Assembly (NCBI RefSeq): GCF_000772965.1
Contig: NZ_JPVQ01000026.1
Coordinates: forward strand, 1 to 53,355
Direction of reading: 5' to 3'
Length of the DNA: 53,355 nucleotides
Source of the DNA: Ureibacillus massiliensis 4400831 = CIP 108448 = CCUG 49529
Lineage (GTDB): Bacteria; Bacillota; Bacilli; Bacillales_A; Planococcaceae
In this document: positions 37,680 to 47,179 of the stretch, in pieces
Position numbering within the stretch: the stretch's first letter is position 1
Layout of the letters: every line of letters begins with the position of its first letter
Made by a program: the position numbers and the translations under genes
The notes under the pieces: model-generated
What the model was told of the DNA's origin: nothing
The model's input: only the letters and a program-made list of their open reading frames with translations
The model's database searches: none

Positions 37680-38567
37680 ATGAAAAAAGTTTCCATCGTC
37701 ATGCTCGCCTGGAATCGAAAAGAAGATGTGCGTGAGAGTTTAACACGAATTGCTGAAATTGAATATGACAACTACGAGGTAATCGTTGTTGACAACGCCT
37801 CTACTGACGGTACACAAGAGGTAGTGAAGACAGAGTTTCCACATGTGAATCTCATTGAAATGTCTGAAAATGTAGGGATTAAAGCATATAATGTTGGTTT
37901 CGAACAAGCTAAGGGAGATTATATCATTATTATAGATGATGATTCATTCCCTGCAAAAACAGCTATGCGTCGCATGGTAAAGGCATTTGAGCAGGATCCA
38001 CAGCTTGGTGTATGCGCCTTTGATGTAAGAAATTACTATAACTATGATGATATAAATCAAGATATCGATAATGAAGAAGGTGTAAAAGCCATCCCTCGTG
38101 ATTATTACATGGGATTCAATGGTGCTGGTGTGGGTGTAAGAAAAGATGTCTTTAAACAAATAGGTTATTACCCAGAAGAGTTTTTCTTATACTTCAATGA
38201 AATGGATTGTGCTTATAAAATTTGGGATGCAGGGTATAAGATTGAATTTTTCTCTAATATTGTGTCGTATCATAAGTATTCACCAGCTAATCGTGCTTCT
38301 TGGCGAGCGCCGTTCTACTATACACGCAATGCCTTTTGGCTTATTTGGAAGCATTTCCCGACAAATACAGCAATTAAAGCAACAGCTAAGTTAATTTATA
38401 ATTGTTTTTATTATTCAATGGAACAAAAAACAAATATTTATTTAAAGGCGATGTGGGATGCATTTAAAAATAGTAGTAAGCTTAAAGGGAAACGTAAACC
38501 TGTAAGTAAAGAAGTCGTAGAAAAGCTCCGTAACCCTTTAAATATAGCATTTACATTTTATCGTTAG
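37680..38567 (+). CDS. Family 2 glycosyltransferase (WbbL/rhamnosyltransferase-like)
   Basis: This 295-residue GT-A enzyme has VSIVMLAWNRKEDVRESL, VIVVDNASTDGTQEVV, NVGIKAYNVGFEQAKGDYI and IIDDDSFPA for the nucleotide-sugar and metal site, and FFLYFNEMDCAYKIWDAGY with the catalytic acid. This layout is typical of WbbL-like rhamnosyl- and galactofuranosyltransferases. With glf close by, galactofuranose transfer is possible but not proven. Base composition returns to that of the main island from here. Confidence 0.88.
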   Translation: MKKVSIVMLAWNRKEDVRESLTRIAEIEYDNYEVIVVDNASTDGTQEVVKTEFPHVNLIEMSENVGIKAYNVGFEQAKGDYIIIIDDDSFPAKTAMRRMVKAFEQDPQLGVCAFDVRNYYNYDDINQDIDNEEGVKAIPRDYYMGFNGAGVGVRKDVFKQIGYYPEEFFLYFNEMDCAYKIWDAGYKIEFFSNIVSYHKYSPANRASWRAPFYYTRNAFWLIWKHFPTNTAIKATAKLIYNCFYYSMEQKTNIYLKAMWDAFKNSSKLKGKRKPVSKEVVEKLRNPLNIAFTFYR

Positions 38568-38578
38568 GAAGGACTAAT

Positions 38579-39064
38579 ATGACTAAAAGATTATTAATCA
38601 TTCGTTCGGCTAGTATGCAGCAATTAGATAAAAACCTTCCTGAAATCGTAAAAACATTTCCAGAGTATCAAATTGACATGTTGACACATGAACATAGTGT
38701 CAAACTTGTAGAAAAGTATGATGTCATTAAAAATGTGATTGTATATCCATATAATGGTTCTTTCGATGTAAATCGAAAGGTAGACGTTGATACATATGAT
38801 GCTGTTTTAGTTCCGGTTACGAATTTAAGTGGTTCAAGTTTTTATAATGTATTAAATTTCTCATTGACAATTAAAGCTGAGAAACGATTCATATGTAATC
38901 TTGTATCTGAAATTTGGGAAGTTACACCATCAGATATAAAAATGATGAAATTAAAGAGTAATACCATGACTTTGCTTTCTTCCATTGCTACAGCTATATT
39001 ATTTATACCACTTTGTCTTGTATTACCATTTAAATTAATGTCGATTCAAAGAAAGGAAGATTGA
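38579..39064 (+). CDS. Small protein with family 9 glycosyltransferase-like N-terminus and C-terminal membrane segment
   Basis: This 161-residue protein is not clearly recognised. RLLIIRSASMQQLDKNLPEI and FPEYQIDMLTHEHSVKLVEK resemble the first Rossmann half of heptosyltransferase-like (GT9) proteins, but the second half is missing. One hydrophobic stretch near the end (LLSSIATAILFIPLCLVLPF) could be a membrane anchor. It could be a reduced transferase or a partner protein. It overlaps the region just before glf. Confidence 0.65.
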   Translation: MTKRLLIIRSASMQQLDKNLPEIVKTFPEYQIDMLTHEHSVKLVEKYDVIKNVIVYPYNGSFDVNRKVDVDTYDAVLVPVTNLSGSSFYNVLNFSLTIKAEKRFICNLVSEIWEVTPSDIKMMKLKSNTMTLLSSIATAILFIPLCLVLPFKLMSIQRKED

Positions 39065-39066
39065 CA

Positions 39067-40227
39067 TTGTATAATTATGTGATTGTTGGTGCTGGTTTTG
39101 CTGGGGCTGTCATGGCAGAGCGAATCGCAAATGAATTAAATGAAAAAGTGTTAGTAATTGAAAAAAGAAATCATATCGGTGGTAATGCCTTTGATTGCTA
39201 TGATGATCAAGGAGTATTAATCCATCAATATGGTCCACATATTTTCCATACACGCAATAAGGATGTATGGGATTATTTATCTCAATTTACTGAATGGTAT
39301 TTATACCATCATGAAGTTTTGGGTGTACTCGATGGTAATCGTGTACCGATTCCATTTAATTTGAATACATTACATACTGTTTTTCCACCGAGCCTTGCTG
39401 GTAAATTAGAGGAAAAACTCATTTCAAGCTTTGGTTATAACGTAAAAGTACCAATTTTAAAATTACGTGAAACAGATGATGATGATTTACAATTTTTAGC
39501 TGATTATATTTATGAGAAAATATTCTTACACTATACCGTTAAGCAATGGGGAGTGAAGCCTGAGGACCTTGATCCTGCTGTAACAGGGCGAGTACCAGTA
39601 TATATTTCTCGAGATAATCGTTATTTCCAAGACCGTTATCAAGGAATGCCTAAAAAAGGTTATACTAAGTTATTTGAAAACTTATTCGCGAATAAAAATA
39701 TTCATGTCATGTTAAATACGGATTATCATGATGTCCTTACTTTTAATAGTGAAAATGGTAGTACGGAATTGTTTGGACAACCATTTAACGGTAAGTTAAT
39801 CTATTCAGGAAAAGTAGATGAACTATTTAATTATGAATTTGGAGAATTACCATACCGCTCGTTACGATTTGAATTTGAAAGTCTACAGCAAAATGAATAC
39901 CAAGCAGTTGGTACAGTGAATTATCCAAATGATTATGATTTTACGCGTATCACGGAGTTTAAACATTTAACTGGACAAGATGTGGCAAATACAACTATTG
40001 TAAAAGAATTTCCTCAAAGCTATGAAAAAGATGTTCCTGGTAAAGATATTCCGTACTATCCAATTCAAAATGACGATAATCAAGAAAAGTATAGTTTATA
40101 TAAAAATAAAGCAAAGCAATTTGATAATTTAATCTTACTGGGTCGCTTAGCAGAATATCGTTATTATGATATGGATGCTGTAGTCGCTATGGCTTTAAAA
40201 GTTTTTCGAGATAAAGTTAACAAATAA
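39067..40227 (+). CDS. glf: UDP-galactopyranose mutase
   Basis: Glf is a flavoenzyme that converts UDP-galactopyranose to UDP-galactofuranose. This 386-residue protein has the FAD loop IVGAGFAGAVMAERIA, IEKRNHIGGNAFD, and HQYGPHIFHTRNKDVWDYL, with LLGRLAEYRYYDMDAVVAMA at the C-terminus. TTG at 39067 is nine bases after AAGGA and gives the family start MYNYVIVGAG; a TTG at 39061 is too close. Together with galE it suggests galactofuranose in the surface glycan. Confidence 0.93.
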   Translation: MYNYVIVGAGFAGAVMAERIANELNEKVLVIEKRNHIGGNAFDCYDDQGVLIHQYGPHIFHTRNKDVWDYLSQFTEWYLYHHEVLGVLDGNRVPIPFNLNTLHTVFPPSLAGKLEEKLISSFGYNVKVPILKLRETDDDDLQFLADYIYEKIFLHYTVKQWGVKPEDLDPAVTGRVPVYISRDNRYFQDRYQGMPKKGYTKLFENLFANKNIHVMLNTDYHDVLTFNSENGSTELFGQPFNGKLIYSGKVDELFNYEFGELPYRSLRFEFESLQQNEYQAVGTVNYPNDYDFTRITEFKHLTGQDVANTTIVKEFPQSYEKDVPGKDIPYYPIQNDDNQEKYSLYKNKAKQFDNLILLGRLAEYRYYDMDAVVAMALKVFRDKVNK

Positions 40228-40250
40228 TTTACGTATTAATTTAAAATAGA

Positions 40251-40282
40251 AGGCGAAGACTCTTTTGGAGTTTTCGCTTTTT
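40251..40282 (+). terminator. Terminator after glf
   Basis: AGGCGAAGACTC pairs with GGAGTTTTCGC(T), followed by a T run. It marks a break between glf and the ATP-grasp gene. Confidence 0.75.
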
Positions 40283-40302
40283 ATCATGAAGGGGGAACAT
40301 AG

Positions 40303-41229
40303 TTGAAACTGTTAGTTACAAGTGCAGCGAATAAAGTACCACTGATAGAATGTATAAAAAAAACAGTAAACCTTAATATAATCGCTTCTGATGCGAATCC
40401 GAACAATCTCGTGCAATATTTTTCCGATGGGTTTTGGCAAATGCCATTATTAAAGGATTTAAAAATAGAAGAGTTTATTTTATATTGTCAGAAACATCAT
40501 ATTTCATATGTTTTACCAACTAGAGGTCCTGATTTAATATATTTTTCTTCATATAAAAGTCAATTAGAAAGAGAAGGCATATTTGTCCATTCTTCTTCTA
40601 ATGAATCTTTAATGGTTGCAAATGATAAGTTGAATTTTTTTGATTTTTTACATTCAAAAGGTTTGCCAGCGATCCCAACTTTTACAAATTTAGATAAATT
40701 TAAAAGTTCGTCATCTAAGTTTGTTATTAAAGAAAGAAATGGTGCTGGTTCAAAAAATCTTTTTTTGAATTTAAGTTATGAAGAAGTGAAAAGTATCCTC
40801 CCTACAATTGAGGCACCCATTATTCAACCTATGATCACTGGTGAAGAATATAGTATCGATGTGTATGTTTCAAGAAATAAAAAGGTAAAGGCTGCCGTGG
40901 TACGTAAACGTTCACTTGTTATGGATGGGGAATCCCAAATTACTGAAATTGTCGATCATCCTCGATTAGAAAGTTTAATAAAGGAGACGGCAATTGCTTT
41001 AGAACTTGAAGGGCATGTTATGTTCCAAGCATTTGAAGATGACCAGGGAAAGCTATGGATTATTGAATGCAATCCTCGAATTGGTGGGGCTTCCACATTA
41101 AGCATTTATGCAGGTCTTGATACATTTAATTGGTGGATTGCAGAATGTAATGGAGAAAATATTGATGATTGGCCAGTTGAGATTAAAAATGTAAAACAAA
41201 TAAGATATAAGAAGGATTTAATTTTATGA
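40303..41229 (+). CDS. ATP-grasp enzyme of the glycan locus
   Basis: This 308-residue protein has the ATP-grasp fold: an N-terminal Rossmann-like domain (LVTSAANKVPLIECI, ISYVLPTRGPDLIYF), the ATP-binding FVIKERNGAGSKN and QPMITGEEYSIDVYV, and a metal site in LWIIECNPRIGGASTL. It resembles the carbamoyl-phosphate-synthase-large-like group, enzymes that join a carboxylate to an amine. Here it might attach an amino acid or amide to a sugar. Start is TTG at 40303 after GGGGGAAC. It overlaps the HAD gene by four bases, so they act together. Confidence 0.82.
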   Translation: MKLLVTSAANKVPLIECIKKTVNLNIIASDANPNNLVQYFSDGFWQMPLLKDLKIEEFILYCQKHHISYVLPTRGPDLIYFSSYKSQLEREGIFVHSSSNESLMVANDKLNFFDFLHSKGLPAIPTFTNLDKFKSSSSKFVIKERNGAGSKNLFLNLSYEEVKSILPTIEAPIIQPMITGEEYSIDVYVSRNKKVKAAVVRKRSLVMDGESQITEIVDHPRLESLIKETAIALELEGHVMFQAFEDDQGKLWIIECNPRIGGASTLSIYAGLDTFNWWIAECNGENIDDWPVEIKNVKQIRYKKDLIL

Positions 41230-41912
41230 AAAAAGTAATTGTATTTGACATGGATGATACACTTTACGATGAATTTGAATTTGTTAAAAGTGGTTTTCGA
41301 GCAGTTAGTACATTTTTAAATGAACAATTTGGAATCATTGAGAGTGAATCATATCAATGGATGTGGAATCGACTTCAAAAACAAGGTCGAGGTGCGATAT
41401 TTGATGATTTATTAAAAGAATATGGTCTGTATAAAAAAACATTGGCTAAAAAATGTGTTTCAATTTATCGGTTACATAAACCAACTATTCAACTTCCTAA
41501 TGAAACCATTGAAGTTTTAAAACAGTTGGAGAACTTTCCACTTTACCTTGTTACAGATGGCAACAAAATTGTACAAAATAATAAAGTGCAAGCTTTAGAA
41601 TTAGAGAAATATATGAATAAATGTTTTATTACATATAGATATGGGTTGAAGCATAGTAAACCATCTCCACATTGTTTCCAATTAATAGCGAAACAAGAAA
41701 AGGTTGAACCTGAACATATTGTATATATTGGGGATAATCCGTCAAAAGATTTTGTTGGTATCAAACCTTTAGGATTTAGAACGATAAGAATAATGACAGG
41801 GCAGCATGTAAATAAACAACTGCCTGAGGAATTTGAGGCAGATATTCGTATTCAATATATTTCTGAGCTGCCAAATGCATTAAAAAAATTATGGCCAGAA
41901 ATTGAGGTATAA
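41226..41912 (+). CDS. HAD family hydrolase
   Basis: This 228-residue protein has the four HAD motifs: VFDMDDTLYDEF (nucleophile Asp), LVTDGNK, the Lys in KHSKPSPHC, and IGDNPSKDFVG. The cap region is small and helical. It probably removes a phosphate from a sugar or intermediate. It is coupled to the ATP-grasp gene and followed two bases later by the cytidylyltransferase, which places it in the nonulosonic-acid operon, but its substrate is unknown. Confidence 0.85.
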   Translation: MKKVIVFDMDDTLYDEFEFVKSGFRAVSTFLNEQFGIIESESYQWMWNRLQKQGRGAIFDDLLKEYGLYKKTLAKKCVSIYRLHKPTIQLPNETIEVLKQLENFPLYLVTDGNKIVQNNKVQALELEKYMNKCFITYRYGLKHSKPSPHCFQLIAKQEKVEPEHIVYIGDNPSKDFVGIKPLGFRTIRIMTGQHVNKQLPEEFEADIRIQYISELPNALKKLWPEIEV

Positions 41913-41914
41913 CT

Positions 41915-42637
41915 ATGAAAACTATTGTTATTATTCAAGCAAGAATGGGTTCATCCCGCTTACCAGGGAAAGTTCTGAAAGCCCTTGGAGATACAGATGT
42001 ATTATCATATGATATAGCACGTTGTAGGGCAATTAAAGGTGTGAGTGAGGTAATTATTGCAACTTCCGAATTGTCACAAGATGATGCAATTGCAAAATGG
42101 TGTGAAGAGCATAATGTGGCATATTTCCGTGGTTCTGAAGATGATGTATTAGACCGCTATGTTCAGTGTGCTAAGGGGTATAATCCTGACTATGTTATGC
42201 GTGTTACTTCCGATTGTCCGTTCGTAGATTATGAAATGGCGAGTGAAATTGTTTCGTTAATGGAGAAAGAACGTAAAGATATTGTGCTTGTAGACGGTGA
42301 TTTGCCTCGTGGGTTGGTTGTAGAATTAATATCATTTGAAGCTTTACAGCGAATACACTCTATCGGAAAAGAAAATAGACATCGAGAACATGTCACATAT
42401 TATGCATATGAATTTCCCAACGAGTTTAAATCGGTAACTTATAATGCACCTTCCAATCGTATTGCGCCCGAACTACGTATCACGTTAGATACTGAGGAAG
42501 ATTATGCATTACTTTACGAGATAGCAAAACATTTCAACAACCCTCTAGTTTCAAGCGCAGAGGTGATTCAATTTTTAAAACAACATCCTGAAATCGCTAA
42601 ACTGAATGCACATATTGAACAAAAGCCGGTGATTTGA
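41915..42637 (+). CDS. pseF: SpsF-type cytidylyltransferase, probable CMP-pseudaminic acid synthetase
   Basis: This 240-residue nucleotidyltransferase starts IVIIQARMGSSRLPGKVLKA, the CTP-binding loop, and has YVMRVTSDCPFVDYEM and ELRITLDTEEDYALL. It belongs to the SpsF/CMP-KDO-synthetase-like group. Its place directly before pseG and pseI makes activation of pseudaminic acid to CMP-Pse its most likely role, although it differs from the classical Helicobacter-type PseF. I am sure of the fold and less sure of the exact sugar. Confidence 0.85.
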   Translation: MKTIVIIQARMGSSRLPGKVLKALGDTDVLSYDIARCRAIKGVSEVIIATSELSQDDAIAKWCEEHNVAYFRGSEDDVLDRYVQCAKGYNPDYVMRVTSDCPFVDYEMASEIVSLMEKERKDIVLVDGDLPRGLVVELISFEALQRIHSIGKENRHREHVTYYAYEFPNEFKSVTYNAPSNRIAPELRITLDTEEDYALLYEIAKHFNNPLVSSAEVIQFLKQHPEIAKLNAHIEQKPVI

Positions 42638-42638
42638 T

Positions 42639-43601
42639 TTGAAAAAAATAATTATTCGAACAGATGCATCAGTAGAAATAGGCAGTGGACATGTAATGAG
42701 ATGTCTAACAGTGGCAAAGTATTTACAAGAATACGATTGTAAAGTGAAGTTTTTCATGAAGCAACTTCCTGGAAATTTAATTGATTATGTAAAAGAAGAA
42801 GGCTTTGTTAATATAACACAAATTGAAAAAGCTGATTTATATATTATTGATCACTACGGAATTGACGAAGTATGGGAAAAACAAGTTCGTCCATTTACCA
42901 AAAAAATTGCCGTTATCGATGACTTAGCAAATCGTAGACATGATTGTGATTTGCTAATGGATCAAAATGTAGTGCCAAACTTTGAAATGCGTTATGAAAA
43001 TTTAGTGCCTAAAAACTGTGTTAAGCTTCTTGGACCAGGCTATTTAATTATGCGCGACGAATTTATCGAGGCAAGGAAACATCTTCGAGATCGGAATGGA
43101 GAGATTAAGCGACTATTAGTATTTATGGGTGGAACTGACCCTACGAATGAAACAATGAAAGTATTACAAGCTCTTGATGAATTTTCCTTTGCTCATATTG
43201 ATATTGTAGTGGGGAATGGAAATGTTCAAAAGGACAACATTCATTTAATATGTAAGGAAAAGGGCTATAACTATCATTGTCAAATTAATTATCTCGCTCA
43301 GTTGATGCAACTAGCGGATTTTTCTATTGGAGCAGGTGGAACAACAACATGGGAGCGTTGTTATGTTGGGCTCCCTTCATCTTGTACAATTGTTGCCGAT
43401 AATCAAATTGTATCAACTAAATTTGCAGCTAAGCTAGGAGCTATCATTAACCTCGGTTGGCATGAACAGGTTACGGTTGATACTTATAAGCAATTATTAA
43501 AAGATTTGAAAATTGAAGGCTTAAGTGAAAAAGGCATTCAATTAACGGAAAATAAACAGCCAAATGCTTGGGTCCATAAAATATTGGAGTTGATAAAATG
43601 A
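42639..43601 (+). CDS. pseG: UDP-sugar hydrolase PseG
   Basis: PseG removes UDP from UDP-2,4-diacetamido-2,4,6-trideoxy-L-altrose (or an N-formyl analogue). The 320-residue GT-B like protein has IIRTDASVEIGSGHVMRCLT with the catalytic His, LYIIDHYGIDEVWEK, IAVIDDLANRRHDCDLLMDQ and the C-terminal ADFSIGAGGTTTWERCYVGL. Start is TTG at 42639, two bases after the previous stop. It overlaps pseI by four bases (ATGA). Confidence 0.92.
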   Translation: MKKIIIRTDASVEIGSGHVMRCLTVAKYLQEYDCKVKFFMKQLPGNLIDYVKEEGFVNITQIEKADLYIIDHYGIDEVWEKQVRPFTKKIAVIDDLANRRHDCDLLMDQNVVPNFEMRYENLVPKNCVKLLGPGYLIMRDEFIEARKHLRDRNGEIKRLLVFMGGTDPTNETMKVLQALDEFSFAHIDIVVGNGNVQKDNIHLICKEKGYNYHCQINYLAQLMQLADFSIGAGGTTTWERCYVGLPSSCTIVADNQIVSTKFAAKLGAIINLGWHEQVTVDTYKQLLKDLKIEGLSEKGIQLTENKQPNAWVHKILELIK

Positions 43602-44644
43602 TTAAAATTGGAAATAGGGAAATTGGTCGACATACAAAACCGTTTATTATTGCAGAAATGTCAGGTAATCATAACCAATCGCTAGAGCGTGCGCTACGAT
43701 TAGTAGAACTTGCAGCTGAAGCAGGGGTAGATGCATTAAAGCTTCAAACGTATACACCTGATACAATTACTTTAGATGTACATACTGGAGAGTTTTTTAT
43801 TACAAATGATGCTAACCTTTGGAAAGGTCAATCTTTATATAATCTTTATAAGGAGGCTTATACGCCATGGGAGTGGCATAAACAGATTTTTGATAAAGCT
43901 AAAGAACTAGGTTTACTAGCATTTAGTTCTCCTTTTGATGAAACAGCGGTTGATTTTTTAGAAACATTAGATGTTCCCGCTTATAAAATTGCATCTTTTG
44001 AAAATGTGGATATTCCTCTTATACGCAAGGTTGCTCGTACCGGCAAACCTATTATCATTTCTACTGGCATGGCTACTGCTGCAGAGTTAGACGAAGCTGT
44101 TAGAACTGTTCGAGAAGAAGGAAATGATCAAATTATATTATTAAAATGTACAAGCACATATCCTGCCTCTCCATCTAATACAAATTTAGCAACAATTCCA
44201 CATATGCGAGATTTGTTTGGAACTGAAGTTGGATTATCAGACCATACAATGGGTGTGGGGGTGTCTGTTGCTGCTGTAACTCTAGGTGCTACAGTTATCG
44301 AAAAGCATTTTACTACATCACGTGCAGAAGGCGGCGTTGATTCCGCTTTTTCAATGGAGCCACATGAGTTGAAAATGCTTGTTGAAGAGACAGAAAGAGC
44401 TTGGCAAAGTTTAGGGCAAATTAAATATGGTCCTACAAAGGCTGAAGAGGCTTCCTTAGAACATCGCAGATCCTTGTATATAGCAGCTGACTTAAAAGCT
44501 GGCGATGTATTAACGAAGGAAAATGTACGTGATGTTAGACCAGGGTTAGGATTGCCAACTAAATATTACGATTTAGTTATAGGAAAAACAATTAAAAAGG
44601 ATGCTTCAAAAGGTACACCTTTAAGTTGGGATTATTTATTATAA
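43598..44644 (+). CDS. pseI: Pseudaminic acid synthase PseI
   Basis: PseI condenses the PseG product with phosphoenolpyruvate to give pseudaminic acid. This 348-residue protein has the NeuB-type TIM barrel (FIIAEMSGNHNQSLERALRL, GVDALKLQTYTPDTITLD, IISTGMATAAELDEAV, GLSDHTMGVGVSVAAVTLGA, VIEKHFTTSRAEGGVDSAFS) and a C-terminal antifreeze-like SAF domain (RRSLYIAADLKAGDVLTKEN). The FTTSRAEGGVDSAFS segment is the pattern of PseI rather than NeuB or LegI. Confidence 0.93.
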   Translation: MIKIGNREIGRHTKPFIIAEMSGNHNQSLERALRLVELAAEAGVDALKLQTYTPDTITLDVHTGEFFITNDANLWKGQSLYNLYKEAYTPWEWHKQIFDKAKELGLLAFSSPFDETAVDFLETLDVPAYKIASFENVDIPLIRKVARTGKPIIISTGMATAAELDEAVRTVREEGNDQIILLKCTSTYPASPSNTNLATIPHMRDLFGTEVGLSDHTMGVGVSVAAVTLGATVIEKHFTTSRAEGGVDSAFSMEPHELKMLVEETERAWQSLGQIKYGPTKAEEASLEHRRSLYIAADLKAGDVLTKENVRDVRPGLGLPTKYYDLVIGKTIKKDASKGTPLSWDYLL

Positions 44645-44657
44645 GTGAGGTATTAGT

Positions 44658-45830
44658 ATGAGGGTTGTCATTTATTTAGGTGGATTTATGTATAATAGCG
44701 CCAATGAGTTTTCTTATGCTATTGGTGAAAGTATGATGAAGAATGGTATTGATGTTAAATATGTTGATCTTCTCTCGGAAAATAGAGGAGAATTATTAAA
44801 TAATGCATTTTCTGAAAAAGTTGACTTTGTTTTGTCATTTAATGGAATTGGTTGTGATATAAAAATCGGCCATGAATCATTATACAATGAATTAAATATA
44901 CCCTTTGTATATTACCTTCTTGACCACCCAAGTCATCATAAGGGACGTTTAATGGTTCCTATAAATAAGAAGATCATCATCTGTTTAGATAACTCGCATG
45001 CTGATTATGTAGAGATGCATCCTGAAATTACAGGAATAACAACGTTTATTCCTACAGCCGCAAGGTATGAAGGATCGAATTATTTAAATACTGAGAAAAA
45101 ATACGATATTGTTTTCACTGGTTATTTAAAGACTCAAGAGGAACTGGATAAATTATTTCCACAGAGTATGATTGATGTGAAAAAATACTTAGATAATTTA
45201 GTTTTACATAAAAGAGATATATACATTGATCAAGATGTTATAAATATGGTTAAATCCATTCCAGATTTAAATTATGTATATGAAACTACTTATTTTGATA
45301 TGGACAGTTTAATTAATCAATGTGATTTTTACGTTCGTGGTGTTAAACGTAATTTTGTAATTGAGGAGCTATTAAAAAGAGGCTTAACAATTGATTTCTA
45401 TGGAGCAATTTCAAATAGTCACGAATTTCTTAATTATCCTAATCTCCATAACAACGGAATGGTGGATTATAAGGACTTAGATAATGTTTATGCCGAAGCT
45501 AAAATTGCTTTAAATATTATGCCTAATTTCCCAGAGGGAGGGCATGACCGATTATTTATGAGTATGGTTCATGGCGCTATACCATTAACAGATTGCAATG
45601 TATATTTAGAGCAAAAAATCCCTCAGGGTTTAATCTATTTTAATTATCCTCATGTTGAGGAAACAATCCTAGAAATAAATAAAGTTATTAATGACGATGA
45701 TTACAGAAAAACATTGCAAGTAGCAAATTATAATGAAGTAATAGAAAATCATACTTGGATAAATCGTTTATCAGAACTTTTATATGTTTACAAAGAATCT
45801 GTTGCATATTGGAAAGACATGGAGAAATGA
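44658..45830 (+). CDS. CgeB-like glycosyltransferase
   Basis: This 390-residue GT-B protein begins MRVVIYLGGFMYNSANEFSY and has YYLLDHPSHHKGRLM, KYDIVFTGYLKTQEE and the C-terminal IALNIMPNFPEGGHDRLFMS followed by MVHGAIPLTD, as in the CgeB/Glyco_trans_1_2 group. It would add a sugar to the flagellar glycan or its carrier. It follows pseI by 14 bases. The donor cannot be told. Confidence 0.8.
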   Translation: MRVVIYLGGFMYNSANEFSYAIGESMMKNGIDVKYVDLLSENRGELLNNAFSEKVDFVLSFNGIGCDIKIGHESLYNELNIPFVYYLLDHPSHHKGRLMVPINKKIIICLDNSHADYVEMHPEITGITTFIPTAARYEGSNYLNTEKKYDIVFTGYLKTQEELDKLFPQSMIDVKKYLDNLVLHKRDIYIDQDVINMVKSIPDLNYVYETTYFDMDSLINQCDFYVRGVKRNFVIEELLKRGLTIDFYGAISNSHEFLNYPNLHNNGMVDYKDLDNVYAEAKIALNIMPNFPEGGHDRLFMSMVHGAIPLTDCNVYLEQKIPQGLIYFNYPHVEETILEINKVINDDDYRKTLQVANYNEVIENHTWINRLSELLYVYKESVAYWKDMEK

Positions 45831-45835
45831 CCGTT

Positions 45836-47179
45836 ATGAGTGAATTAGAAAAAATGGATGAATTATTTGATCGCTTATTTCCTATAATGCGAAGTATTAC
45901 AGGAGAAGGTGTTCGAGAAACCATTCGTATATTGCAAGAGTATCTACCTATTAAAATGGAAGGTATTCCTTCAGGAACAGAAATTTTTGACTGGGAGATA
46001 CCTAAAGAGTGGGTTATTCGAGAAGCATGGATTAAAGATGAGTTTGGGAACAAAATTATAGATTTAGCTGACTTGAACCTACATGTGGTAAATTATAGTG
46101 AACCAATTGATGAATGGATGTCATTAGCAGAATTAAAAAAACATGTTCACACTATTCCTTCACAACCTAAGGCGGTGCCCTATGTAATTTCTTATTATAA
46201 AGAACGATGGGGATTTTGTATGAGTCAAGAACAATTAGACTCTCTACCGGAAGGAAATTATCACGCATATATTGATAGCGAAAAAATTAACGGTGAACTT
46301 AATATTGCACAAGCTGTTTTACCAGGGAAGTCTGATAAAGAGGTTTTGATAAGTACTTATATATGCCACCCTTCTATGGCAAATAATGAATTGAGTGGTC
46401 CGCTAGTTGCTACTTTCTTATATAACCGTTTGAAACAATGGGAAAATCGAGAGTTAACCTATCGTTTTGTATTTCTTCCAGAAACGATTGGTTCAATCAG
46501 TTTTTTGTGGAAGTATCATGAACACTTACGAAAAAAAATCTATTCTGGTGTCGTATTAACATGCTTAGGTGGAAAAAATCATCGTTTATCTTTTAAACAA
46601 CCACGATTAGAAAATACACCTATGGATATTTTAATTAACCATTTAAATGAACGAGAAAAATACGAGATGCCAATACGACGATTTACCCCATTATTCGGAT
46701 CCGACGAGCGTCAATACTGTTCGCCCGGGTTTAACTTCCCAGTAGGTCAATTTTCAAAAATGATTTATGGACAATATCCTGGTTATCATAATTCTCTTGA
46801 TACAAAAGAAGAGATGACAATCGAAGCTTTATTAGAAAGTGTCAATGAAATTGAGTATCTTCTAAAACTTCAAGAATTAAACGGTTTTTATATCAATCTA
46901 AAACCATTTGGTGAGCCTAAATTAGGGAAATATGATCTTTATCCTGACATTAATACGCCAACTATTTGGGGGCGTTCAAATAGTAATAAGATTGACGGAC
47001 GTCAACAACTTAACCAAATTTTGACTTTATTAAACTATTCAGACGGAAAGCATCGATTAACTGATTTAGCAAAAACATTAAATTATAAACTTGAGGATTA
47101 TGAAATATCAATAGAAACATTAAAGGAACATGGTTTGCTTGCCGGTCCTTTTTATGAAGAAAAGGAGTTATTCGAATGA
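45836..47179 (+). CDS. DUF4910 aminopeptidase-like zinc protein
   Basis: This 447-residue protein matches the DUF4910/DUF2172 group, relatives of M28-type zinc aminopeptidases, with possible metal ligands in STYICHPSMANNELSGP, RFVFLPETIGS and YPGYHNSLDTKEE. A winged-helix-like C-terminal domain follows (DGKHRLTDLAKTLNYKLED). Such genes are common in glycan loci, but their reaction is not known. It may act on an amide-linked group of the sugar. Start at ATG 45836 after GGAG; a longer frame from 45755 overlaps the previous gene and is not used. It overlaps the formyltransferase by four bases. Confidence 0.82.
   Translation: MSELEKMDELFDRLFPIMRSITGEGVRETIRILQEYLPIKMEGIPSGTEIFDWEIPKEWVIREAWIKDEFGNKIIDLADLNLHVVNYSEPIDEWMSLAELKKHVHTIPSQPKAVPYVISYYKERWGFCMSQEQLDSLPEGNYHAYIDSEKINGELNIAQAVLPGKSDKEVLISTYICHPSMANNELSGPLVATFLYNRLKQWENRELTYRFVFLPETIGSISFLWKYHEHLRKKIYSGVVLTCLGGKNHRLSFKQPRLENTPMDILINHLNEREKYEMPIRRFTPLFGSDERQYCSPGFNFPVGQFSKMIYGQYPGYHNSLDTKEEMTIEALLESVNEIEYLLKLQELNGFYINLKPFGEPKLGKYDLYPDINTPTIWGRSNSNKIDGRQQLNQILTLLNYSDGKHRLTDLAKTLNYKLEDYEISIETLKEHGLLAGPFYEEKELFE

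Noticed and set aside
43598-44644. Legionaminic or sialic acid synthase
   Set aside because: The companions PseB (inverting type), PseC and PseG and the internal motifs favour pseudaminic acid. A minor role with another sugar cannot be fully excluded.
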